Assembly (NCBI RefSeq): GCF_905147365.1
Contig: NC_056407.1
Span: 15,793,980 to 15,857,979, forward strand
Length of the DNA: 64,000 nt
From: Aricia agestis
Lineage: Eukaryota > Arthropoda > Insecta > Lepidoptera > Lycaenidae
Reading direction: 5' to 3'
Shown: positions 28,474 to 37,072 of the stretch, piece after piece
How positions within the stretch are numbered: position 1 is the stretch's first letter
Layout of the letters: every line of letters begins with the position of its first letter
Translations under genes and position numbers: made by a program
The notes under the pieces: generated by a model
The model's input: only the letters and a program-made list of their open reading frames with translations
What the model was told of the DNA's origin: nothing
Databases searched by the model: none

Positions 28474-28967
28474 TTGTTTCTCTCCTTGTTACACTTCTTA
28501 CAACGTAAACAATAAAACAGAGATGCAAATACGTACCGCCAAGGCCAACACAATATTAGTGTAAACTGTGAGCCGATATTTATGAAAATTTAAATCCTTT
28601 TTGTTTTTTGAATCAGATTTACATCCGTACTCTGAACATTTATTATAATATCCCATTGTTTATAAGATAAGTTATCGTTTTACAACACAAAATTCGTAGA
28701 CAACGCGCCAACGTCACCCCTGTGGGCACAGGTACACAAACTCCGCGAGTTTGTGTACGCGGGCCCGCGCCGCCCGCTTCCCCGCGGGTACCCCTCCGTT
28801 GCTCTGCGCAAGTACATTCGTTTCACTACTGTAGGGATATGTCATATTGCTATACTGTGGCTATCGTGACTGTATTAATACTTTGTCAGATACTTGTATT
28901 GACTATTGTAAATAAATACATATTGTTATACCATGATACTTGTTATTTCGCTTCAGTGTAAGCACCA
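28474..28967. other. Intergenic DNA, nothing recognised
   Basis: It contains an inverted pair ACAAACTCCGCG / CGCGAGTTTGTGT at 28733-28758 inside a GC-rich patch. No gene is seen. Confidence 0.35.
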
Positions 28968-29139
28968 TCATTAATATTTAATTAATACGCATGCGAAAAA
29001 CTTTATATACCTTTTTTTGACGCAAAGTGCGGAGACGTAGGTAAATGAAATTTACCCACAAACACAGTTATAGTTTATATGGAGAAGGAGTGCATCGAGC
29101 TAATATTATTTTGAAATTATGCTTTTATCACACATTTTT

Positions 29140-29188
29140 AGGGTTCCGTAGCCAAATGGCAAAAAACGGAACCCTTATAGATTCGTCA

Positions 29189-29228
<40 letters not shown>

Positions 29229-29902
29229 CGTCCGTCCGTCCGTCCGTCCGTCCGTCCGTCCGTCCGTCCGTCCGTCCGTCCGTCCGTCCGTCCGTCCGTC
29301 CGTCCGTCCGTCCGTCTGTCCGTCCGTCCGTATGTACAGCCACTTTCCTCCGAAACTATAAGAGCTATACTATTGAAAATTGGTAAGTAGATGTAGTCTG
29401 TGAACCGCATTGAGATTTTGATACAAAAATTGAAAAATTATTAAAAATTTTAGGGGTCCCCATAGGTACAACTGGAACAAAAAAAATTTTTTTTCATCTA
29501 ACCTATACGTGTGGGGTATCTATGGATAGGTCATCAAAAATCATATTGAGGTTTCTCATGTAATTTTTTTCTAACCTAAATAGTTTGCGAGAGAGACTCT
29601 TCCAAAGTGGTAAAATTTGTGTCGCCCCCCCCCCTCTAACTTCTAAAGTAGGGGCATGATAAATCTAAAAATAATATATGATGTACATTACTATAAAAAC
29701 TACCAACGAAAATTGGTTTGAACGAGATCTAGCTAGTAGTTTTTTTTATACGTCGTAAATGGTAAACCTTAAATTAATTTTCATTAAATCAACTGAAATA
29801 TAAAAATAAATCAAAAACCTTTTAATTTCATTAAAATAAACCTTATTACTGCTGCGGAACCCTCCATGGGCGAGTCCAACTCGCACTTGGCCGCTTTTTA
29901 TA
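29140..29902 (+). repeat. AGGGTTCCGTAGCC repeat with (TCTG)n(TCCG)n tract
   Basis: It starts AGGGTTCCGTAGCCAAATGG and ends with GCGAGTCCAACTCGCACTTG-GCCGCTTTTT. Behind the first 50 bp lies the tetranucleotide tract. A reversed partial copy occupies about 21990-22388 and a 3' end piece about 14925-14972. No coding capacity is seen. Confidence 0.7.
29190..29332 (+). repeat. (TCTG)n then (TCCG)n microsatellite
   Basis: About eight TCTG units are followed by about 27 TCCG units with a single TCTG interruption near the far end. Translated it gives artefactual Ser-Val-Arg-Pro repeats. Confidence 0.95.
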
Positions 29903-30274
29903 ACAAATAAAATATTACACATACTACAATACGCAGTGTGCGTATTATAGTGTGTGTAATATTTTATTTGATTTTGACAAGAAGATGGCAGATTTTTGAG
30001 TGATAAACCATGGATAAACCTATACATACGAATTATACTCTTTTATTTATGGTTGAAGTCTGTTGACAACAAGTTGACAAATTGAAAATGGATTATAGTT
30101 TTTCTTATTGAATCTTAGATGCTATTAGACAATGCTTACACCTGAGATCAGCTGAGTCCCAGAGACGAGAGTTTAAAAAAAAATTATAAAGTCAAATTTT
30201 TTTTACAAATTAAACATAGTAGTCCTAATGTAGTTGAGACTAAGGTCGAATTTCGACCATTGGGCGATCTCTAG

Positions 30275-30535
30275 TTAATATTTAATTCAGCCAACATAGA
30301 GCCAGATTAAACAGAACTAACGAGTTGGCCGATTTAGAAGATACATCGAAATGTATAATACGTTTGACGTACTATCACAGAATAGTACAAGTAGTAGTAT
30401 TCATATCGGCCGTCAGGCGCCGTACTATTTAATGCGTTACTAATCGACGGAGAGCTGGCGACGAAATCGGTCATGTGGCTTCAGCTGTATAAACTCCGTC
30501 AGCTACTTCCGACAACCAATGATATTCTACTTATA
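30275..30535. other. Short unassigned stretch between family-2 Helitrons
   Basis: Contains no recognised feature. Confidence 0.3.
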
Positions 30536-31021
30536 TCATAATATTAATACGCGAACGAAAAACTTTGTAACCCTTTTTACGAAAAATGAGGAAACGTAGG
30601 TGCATGAAATTTTGCACAGTTATAGTTTATATGGTGAAGGAGTGCATCCAACTAATATTATTTTGAAATTATGCTTTCATCATAATTTTTTTTAACAAAT
30701 AAAACATTACACACACTACATCACACATACATGAGAAATGACAGATTTTTGAGTGACAAGCCTATACATACGAATTATACTCTTTTATTTATGGTTGAAG
30801 TCTGTTGACAACAAATTGACAAATTGAAAATGGATTATAGTTTTTTTTATTGAATCTAAGATACTATTAGACAATGCTTACACGGCCAGTCTGAGATCAG
30901 CTAAGTCCCAGAGATAAGAGTTGAAAAAAAATGATAAAGTCAATATTTTTTACAAAATATATGTAGTAGTCCTAATATCGTTGAAATTAAGGTCGAATTT
31001 CGACCATTGGGCGATCTCTAG
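30536..31021 (+). mobile_element. Family-2 Helitron, intact 486-bp copy
   Basis: It begins TCATAATATTAATACGCGAA after A. It ends with a perfect 7-bp stem GGTCGAA-T-TTCGACC at 30991-31005, a 12-nt spacer and CTAG before T. This is a textbook Helitron 3' end. It is non-autonomous. It supplies the empty-site sequence for insertions at 4762 and 59602. Confidence 0.8.
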
Positions 31022-31321
31022 TTTTTTATTATTATATCATTGTGGACAACCTTTTCTGATAATCTGCGTGCTGGCACTTGGCAGGCCGTGGGCGGTGGGT
31101 GTGGGTATAGTGGGGTGGGGAAAAAATGGAAAAAAATGTGGGCTCAGCGACTTTATTTTTTGAAGTGAAAACTTCTTTAGCGTCGTTGAGCACTTTTGTG
31201 GGATGGGTAAAAACTGTCAAACTCGCGTCAGATTTTCGTGCTGATCGAAAAACCGTAAGACGGTTGGAGAGTAGTGTTGTGACATCGAAATCGATTGTTT
31301 TTTTTTCGATTGTCGATATTT
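31022..31321. other. Unassigned DNA before the minisatellite
   Basis: GT/G-rich then mixed sequence, with no convincing reading frame. Confidence 0.3.
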
Positions 31322-31613
31322 TTTAATCGATTGTAAGGGTTTCGATTAATTAAAAAAATCGATTTCTTAAAAATCGATTTTCATAAAAATGGGTTAAAAA
31401 TTTAATCGATTGTCAGGGTTTCGATTAATTAAAAAAATTGATTTTTTTAAAATCAATTTTCATAAAAAATGGGTTAAAAAAATTGTAAGGGTTTCGATTA
31501 ATTAAAAAAATCGATTTTCATAAAAAATGGGTTAAAAATTTAATCGATTGTAAGGGTTTCGATTAGTTAAAAGAAATATTTAAAATCGATTTTCATAAAA
31601 AATGGGTTAAAAA
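31322..31613 (+). repeat. ATCGAT-rich minisatellite, four units of 58-80 bp
   Basis: Units consist of TTTAATCGATTGTAAGGGTT, TCGATTAATTAAAAAAATCG and CATAAAAAATGGGTTAAAAA. The third lacks the middle. Each unit holds several ATCGAT palindromes. Confidence 0.85.
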
Positions 31614-31957
31614 AATAATGCACAACGTTAATAATCAAGTTTTCACTTCTGCCGGCACTCACGGAGTGCAACCCGTCTTTTTTTTCCAAACAGTTGCTCT
31701 CTACTTCCTGTGAACCAAAAAAAAATCGATCGGGCTCCATGATCGGGTGGTGGGAAGGGGTTGCCACCGTCAATTAAAAGTAGGAAAATAATAATTATTT
31801 TCATGTGGGCTCAGCTGTGTTTGCTTTTTTTCTGACGCGGGAACAAATAGCCAGACAAAAATGTCAGTGGGAAGGTTTTTTATTCATTATTATCCATAGC
31901 CGGCGCATTTTCGTACGAAATTCAACGATTTTCGGCACCTTGCTCTGTCTACGTTTT
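31614..31957. other. Unassigned DNA
   Basis: Mixed sequence with homopolymer T runs and no gene recognised. Confidence 0.3.
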
Positions 31958-32287
31958 TCTTAAGAGGCCGGGTACCATCGAAATTCTCATACAAACGTAA
32001 TACCAAAATTATTTTCTCATACGAAAATATTTAACATGTTTGAGTTTACCTAGGTTCTTGCGAAAAAATTTACTACAAAATATTTAAACACTAAAAATAT
32101 TTTGTAGTAAATTTACTTTTCTTTATGTACATTTTTAGTGTTTTAGTAAATTTTAAATATTTAGTAGTAAATTTACTACAAAATATTTAAACACTAAAAA
32201 TATTTTTTTGTGTTTAAATATTTTGTAGTAAATTTTACTTACCTAGTAAGTAATTACTATTTTAAGCTGAAAAATAACTCAAACATG

Positions 32288-32443
32288 TGTAGCGAGAGTA
32301 GGCAACACAGTCGGTTGACGGTTGCTAGGCGACGGACTGTGAGGGATCGGAACTCGGATCTTGGCGATAATTGTATGTTTTGTAACTGTTTCTAATTTAT
32401 ATTTTGTGGATTCTGTAGCAATAAACGATTGTACTGCATTACA
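32288..32443 (+). repeat. 5' LTR
   Basis: 156 bp, TG...CA ended. It contains CAATAAA near its 3' end as a likely polyadenylation signal. Confidence 0.92.
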
Positions 32444-32444
32444 C

Positions 32445-32461
32445 TGGCGCCCAACCCGTGG
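32445..32461 (+). promoter_or_regulatory. Primer binding site
   Basis: TGGCGCCCAACCCGTGG lies two bases after the LTR. The TGG start pairs with a tRNA CCA end. TGGCGCCCAAC-type sites are familiar from insect gypsy elements. Confidence 0.75.
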
Positions 32462-32527
32462 CTATATTTTTTTCAAAGAAATAACAGACCCAATCCCAGT
32501 GCTCCGTGAACTGTTTAGCTAGCGAAA

Positions 32528-33547
32528 ATGCCACGAAACACAAGACAACATCCCCGTTACGAGAGTGAAGACGAAGAGGAGACACAGCAAGCAAGCGACG
32601 ACGGAGAGCCCGGGAACGAGACGATGGTTTTCGCCGACCCGCGGCCCACCCCGCCTACATCCACCGCGGCTGCTGGAGCATCTATCACCACCTCGACAGA
32701 ACGAGTGATGTCGGCGATGTTAGAAATGATGATGCAATCGCAGCGTACGCAGGAAGAGACCAACAGAGCCCTCCTGGAAACACTCCGAGCCCTCCCACGG
32801 TATGACCCATCCGGCAATTTCGAAGCTTTCACCCCTAACACGGCGACCTCAATGCAGAGAAGCTCGACTGCCCCTGCTGCAGTCGCCGCCCCGCCGGGCA
32901 ATTTCACTAAATGCACCGCGCGGTTCAACGGGAAATCACGCGACGCCGAGAAACTGGAGGCCTTCTTGGACGCCGTGGAGGTATATAAGGAATGCGCAGA
33001 CGTCAGTGAACAGCACGCGCTACGCGGCCTGAGCATGATGCTGGAGGACGACGCGGCTCTCTTCTGGCGCGGCGTCAAGGACAACGTCTCAACATGGGCG
33101 GACGCCGTCGTGCGGCTGCGAGGCATGTACGGCACCCAGCTGCCACCATACAAGATCTTCAGAGAAGTTTTCCGAACTGAACAGTGTGAGACTGAACGTG
33201 CCGACGTATTAGTGTCGAGACTGCGTGCCCTAGTAGTGAAGCTACCCTATAAGGTTCCGGATGCGATGCAGAACGATATGGTTTACGGGTTATTGCATAG
33301 GCGTATTCGTAAAAGACTGTCGCGAGATGATGTAACTTCTATGGACAACTTCATAGAGAAATTGCGAGCCGTAGAGGACGCGATCGCGGAAACCAATAGG
33401 TTATCTATTGTAATCCCTTCCCTCTCGCCCGTACCCACGACCCCGGCTAAAATCGTAGATTTACCCGCGCACGAAAGAGGCTACACGTTCGGCCCCTACT
33501 ACGAATTCGGTTCTCACGCCAAACTCGAATCAATTATTGAAACGTAA
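32528..33547 (+). CDS. Gag polyprotein of the LTR retrotransposon
   Basis: 339 codons from ATG (GCGAAAATG context). The N-terminal about 60 residues are acidic and Pro/Thr-rich. Residues about 115-290 form the capsid-like region with FNGKSRDAEKLEAFLDAVEV, ALFWRGV and MYGTQLPPYKIFREVF, typical of retrotransposon Gag in insects. The frame stops just before the zinc knuckle, which continues in the next frame. A single-base shift therefore separates capsid from nucleocapsid in this copy. Expected function: virus-like particle formation in the cytoplasm. Confidence 0.85.
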   Translation: MPRNTRQHPRYESEDEEETQQASDDGEPGNETMVFADPRPTPPTSTAAAGASITTSTERVMSAMLEMMMQSQRTQEETNRALLETLRALPRYDPSGNFEAFTPNTATSMQRSSTAPAAVAAPPGNFTKCTARFNGKSRDAEKLEAFLDAVEVYKECADVSEQHALRGLSMMLEDDAALFWRGVKDNVSTWADAVVRLRGMYGTQLPPYKIFREVFRTEQCETERADVLVSRLRALVVKLPYKVPDAMQNDMVYGLLHRRIRKRLSRDDVTSMDNFIEKLRAVEDAIAETNRLSIVIPSLSPVPTTPAKIVDLPAHERGYTFGPYYEFGSHAKLESIIET

Positions 33548-34046
33548 TCGGATACGTTGCGCGTATTGTAAATTGTATGGCCATATTATTGACAATTGCC
33601 GCAATCTGCAAGGTAAAAGCGAGAACATCGGTAAGTCAGAGTCTAATGATATTTCTAGTACTTTAAGGTGTTATGGATGTGGCCAGCAAGGAGTAGTAAA
33701 GTCGAAATGTAAAGTCTGTTCGAACACACAGAGAGCTGGTTCGAAACCAGCTGATTTCAACACTTTTTCTTGCGATATCGATTTGTCAAATATTTCTTTA
33801 AGTACGGTCCCGAGCGAGAATAGTGTGAGTTCAAACTCACAAAATCTGGGGGCACGGCAGTGCCTCCGCCAAGTCGAGCACGATATATTTTTGAATCATA
33901 ATAATCGCCCTTGCAATTTACTTTCGAGTAATGTTTATTGCGACGGCGACGACAAAGCCGCTTTTATAATAAATAATTCCAATGTAAAGGAATCCGAGGC
34001 ATATGATATTGATGCGACATCACTTCCCACCGTAGGTATGTATTAA
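33537..34046 (+). CDS. Nucleocapsid part of gag (zinc knuckles), shifted frame
   Basis: It encodes a CCHC knuckle CAYCKLYGHIIDNC (C-x2-C-x4-H-x4-C) followed by a second Cys cluster CYGCGQQGVVKSKCKVC, both nucleic-acid-binding. A Ser/Asn-rich linker leads to the protease. It overlaps the preceding frame by 11 nt. A further shift near 34040 leads to the protease frame. Confidence 0.75.
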   Translation: MKRNRIRCAYCKLYGHIIDNCRNLQGKSENIGKSESNDISSTLRCYGCGQQGVVKSKCKVCSNTQRAGSKPADFNTFSCDIDLSNISLSTVPSENSVSSNSQNLGARQCLRQVEHDIFLNHNNRPCNLLSSNVYCDGDDKAAFIINNSNVKESEAYDIDATSLPTVGMY

Positions 34047-34065
34047 TGTTGCAAATCGCGAAGGA

Positions 34066-34623
34066 GTGGCTATTATTGATACCGGCGCAACTCATTCTAT
34101 AGCTAGTACTAAGCTGTACTCCGTGTTAGTTGAACAGGGTGTTCGATTTAAGGAGACAGAGCGCACAATAGGATTGGCTGATGGAACGCATAGTAAAAGA
34201 AGAGTACTTACCGCTGATGTAAAAGTCACTATTGGAAATCGCGATGCAATTATTGAGGACCTGCTTGTCTTACCAGGAGCCTCAACTAGGACGTTGTTAG
34301 GACGTAAATTTGTTAAAGAGGCTAATATTATCCTCGACATTCCCCATGATGTATGGTATTTTAGGGATAAACCGGATCAGACTTTTGATTTTGTTAAGTA
34401 TTATTTCCTTATCAGTCCCGAGCCGATCGCGGACAGCAGTGGATACGGTTTGGGAGCGGCTTTAATGCAGGGGGAGAATCAGGTAAAAGATCTGCATATT
34501 AGGAAAATATTAGAAGACATTAAATCCGAAGATCCAATCCGTCGTAGACTATGGATGGATAAAGGTCAAACTTATTTTGTGCCAAAGAGGAATAGCCCTT
34601 ATAAAATAAACAAATACCTATGA
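34066..34623 (+). CDS. Aspartic protease plus pol remnant, shifted frame
   Basis: The active-site triad appears in IIDTGATHSIA. The flap and the C-terminal hydrophobic-hydrophobic-Gly motif appear as LLGRKFV. After DFVKYYFLISPEP the frame runs directly into DSSGYGLGAALMQG, the start of RNase H in related elements, and soon ends. The reverse transcriptase, most of RNase H and most of integrase are therefore deleted, with the frame kept across the join. Confidence 0.78.
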   Translation: MAIIDTGATHSIASTKLYSVLVEQGVRFKETERTIGLADGTHSKRRVLTADVKVTIGNRDAIIEDLLVLPGASTRTLLGRKFVKEANIILDIPHDVWYFRDKPDQTFDFVKYYFLISPEPIADSSGYGLGAALMQGENQVKDLHIRKILEDIKSEDPIRRRLWMDKGQTYFVPKRNSPYKINKYL

Positions 34624-34781
34624 GTTGGGTAGTTTCAGTAATGGCACCTCCATAGGCGAATATCACGCGTCACTTCTCACCCCATTTGTTGGTCCCATCC
34701 AAGCTCCTCTAAGGGACAAGCGTAAACGTGGGAGGCCACGAAAGGATCCTATCCCAAACGCGGGGACGTCAGGTTCGGGAT
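34624..34781 (+). pseudogene. C-terminal pol tail with AT-hook-like motif
   Basis: In a shifted frame it encodes a tail ending RDKRKRGRPRKDPIPNAG then stop. The KRGRPRK core resembles an AT hook and is plausible as an integrase tail. It ends just before the polypurine tract. Confidence 0.55.
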
Positions 34782-34793
34782 AGAGGGGGAGGA
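34782..34793 (+). promoter_or_regulatory. Polypurine tract
   Basis: AGAGGGGGAGGA directly abuts the 3' LTR, as needed for plus-strand priming. Confidence 0.85.
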
Positions 34794-34949
34794 TGTAGCG
34801 AGAGTAGGCAACACAGTCGGGTGACGGTTGCTAGGCGACGGACTGTGAGGGATCGGAACTCGGATCTTGGCGATAATTGTATGTTTTGTAACCATTTCTA
34901 ATTTATATTTTGTGGATTCTGTAGCAATAAACGATTGTACTGCATTACA
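34794..34949 (+). repeat. 3' LTR
   Basis: 156 bp with three differences from the 5' copy, about 98 percent identical by eye. This suggests a fairly recent insertion. Confidence 0.92.
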
Positions 34950-35078
34950 CATGTTAAATATTTTCGTATGAGAAAATAATTTTAGTATTACGTACAATGA
35001 GTTTCTAAAATACTTAGTAACATAGAATATCATTGATTACGTAGGTATGAGAATTTCGATTGCACCCGGCCCCTTAAG

Positions 35079-36053
35079 ATGCGCTTACACGAGCAATAAT
35101 TGTGGCTCGGCGACACGAATGGACCGATCTGGAGCAATTAGTGGAGCAATATGGAGCAATTTCAATAAATTGCGGCAATTTTTTCCGCGATATTCCTTCT
35201 AATTGCTCCAAATATTTCATAATATTATAGTGCTCCAAGGCTTTCTGAACTGTCAAACACATGTCGAAAATGACGTTTTTGTATGATAGAAGCATTAGTT
35301 CATTTAAAGCCTTGTCGAACTGTATCGCTCAATGTCGCAGATATTATACGGATTGACGTTTGCTGATTGTTGCCGCAAATTGCTTGATGTAGTCGTGACG
35401 TCATAGTTGACGAGAATTGACTGGAATTGAACAATTTTAGTTGCCCGTAGCGTACCTTTAGAGCTCAAATTGTCAAAGTCCGGAATAACTGCAGACTGAA
35501 TGTCAAAACAGATGAAAAAAAAGGGTTCTGCCACTTCAAATCACGCATTTCTTTCGACTTTCTACCACGCAGTGTTACTGATAACTGATAAGTGATAATG
35601 ACATCTCACTTGCTCAGCTCTTTCTATTTAGCTAGGTACGGTATTATACCGTACCTACCGTCGGTTTATTAACTTTATGATCCCGGGTCCACACAGAAGT
35701 AAAGACAAAAAACTATAGTTTGTTATGTCAATGAGTAAAAAGAACGTGGGCAGCAATGAGCAATGTGGGTAGAGGCGCTGCACCGTGCATGTAAAGGAGA
35801 ACTGTCAAAAATGGCGTTTTTGTATGATGGCGGTGGAATGTACGGTCAAAGACGGTTTAGAAACCGTGAAAAAAAAGAAAAGTCAATGTCGTCGTCGTCG
35901 CTGATGACTTAAAAAAAATAGCAGTCTGTGGTCGCTCAAGAGAATTGAGAAAAAGGCGACATAAATCGTAAAGTTTTATCGGAAATCTGTAATATAACGA
36001 CAGTACAACTATATAAGCTATTATATCGATATTAATTTTTAAAATATATTAAA
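35079..36053. other. Intergenic DNA with MITE fragments
   Basis: A short repeat of TGGAGCAAT words lies at 35130-35220. Pieces of the GACAAGGCTTTAAA MITE lie at about 35245-35312 and 35790-35830. The part after 35850 may be 5' UTR of the downstream locus. Confidence 0.4.
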
Positions 36054-36069
36054 ATGGCAGACAAAAAAG
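36054..36069 (+). CDS. Candidate first coding exon (very short)
   Basis: ATGGCAGACAAAAAAG is followed by GTATTT, a possible splice donor, giving Met-Ala-Asp-Lys-Lys. The upstream 150 bp is unique. This could be the start exon of the host locus ending near 44.2 kb, but no splice partner can be shown. Weak. Confidence 0.2.
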
Positions 36070-37022
36070 GTATTTATAATTATCATTTTTAGATTTCTTT
36101 GTTCTTTCTCATGAATTAAAGATTGGCATAGGTAACGTCATACATTCTTGTATAGCTATGTGAGTACATAAAAACAAATAAGACTAGCTTTTTGCAGCAT
36201 TTTAGAGATTCATAATTAAAATCTTTACTAAAATTGACCTATATATTCACAAACGAACCATGCTAAGATTGCTAAAGAATCAATAATGTTAATTCAAGAT
36301 GGAGGTTGCCTTCTTCATGGCGCAGCGGGATTAAGCCACAGAAGTGGGCAAATCCAAGGTTTAGAGCAAACCTGTATTAAAAGTTGATGAAGGCTCATTA
36401 AACCTTTCAATCAACACTAGGAAATGAATAAATAATAAATTAAAGAATATCGAAATATTGGCAAAATCAATAATTACAACATTGATTATTATAAATTTAT
36501 ACATACTTACTCAAATTTGGCGAGAAAATGCTTATTCCTGTATTAACTTCTTTTTCTATCGTGGCTTAAATACTTAAATTCTTAATATTTTCTTTTTCAA
36601 TATGAATATTATCTTCACAATAAGTCTTAACAATAAGTACTTTGAAACAATAAAGACTTAGTTGCAATAAGTAGTTATAATCAAATCTAACATCACATTA
36701 ACATAACATAACATTGTATTGTTACTTATGTCAATCTTAAAAAACTCTTCGATATTATTATATTAAAAAGACAATCAATCTGGAATTATCTCCAAAGGTC
36801 GAAAACTTGTAATCGAATACATTTGCATAAAATTACTGGTGCTCGTGCACTTTATACATTACAATATAATAATATTTTTTAAGATAATTTTACTAGCAAT
36901 TCTATAATGAGCAATAAAGAAGTGATCTGGTGGAGCCACAAGGTGGTTGGTGATGAGTTGTTTAACGAGTGTAATAATGTATCCTCCATACCCGTCCCGC
37001 TCCCAGACACCCTCCCCACTCT
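36070..37022. other. AT-rich DNA, possible intron
   Basis: No repeat boundaries or coding region were recognised. Confidence 0.3.
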
Positions 37023-37025
37023 GCA

Positions 37026-37072
37026 GGTGGCGCGGGCGCGCCGGCGCTGCTCCCGCGCGGCAGTCGACTAAA
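37026..37072 (+). CDS. Candidate alternative terminal exon
   Basis: A long pyrimidine tract and CTGCAG precede a GC-rich stretch that can encode VARARRRCSRAAVD and TAA. GC content is like coding exons here, and AT-rich sequence follows. It may be an alternative last exon of the host locus, or chance. Confidence 0.25.

Larger units (their letters stand above)
28968..30274 (+). mobile_element. Family-2 Helitron, interrupted
   Basis: It starts TCATTAATATTTAATTAATA and ends GGTCGAATTTCGACC, an 11-12 nt spacer and CTAG, followed by T. The part 29140-29902 is a separate inserted repeat. Without it the element is about 545 bp, close to the intact 486-bp copy. Confidence 0.7.
32288..34949 (+). mobile_element. 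LTR retrotransposon, gag-protease type with deleted pol
   Basis: It has two 156-bp LTRs (TGTAGCG...ATTACA) differing at three positions, flanked by CATG direct repeats (32284-32287 and 34950-34953). A primer binding site TGGCGCCCAACC and polypurine tract AGAGGGGGAGGA are at the correct places. The interior encodes gag, zinc knuckles and aspartic protease, then jumps to a remnant of the RNase H start and the end of integrase. It is Ty3/gypsy-like by protein type, and non-autonomous. Confidence 0.9.
31958..35078. mobile_element. Palindromic MITE split by an LTR retrotransposon
   Basis: Ends TCTTAAGAGGCCGGGTACCA (left) and its near inverse GCACCCGGCCCCTTAAGA (right) are followed inward by inverse copies of TATTTTCTCATACGAAAATA. 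Without the 2.66-kb insertion the element is about 455 bp. Its interior repeats TTTACTACAAAATATTTAAA and its inverse several times. Confidence 0.78.

Noticed and set aside
29045..29410. Frames with Ser-Val-Arg-Pro or Thr-Asp-Gly-Arg repeats
   Set aside because: Translation of the TCCG microsatellite, not a protein.
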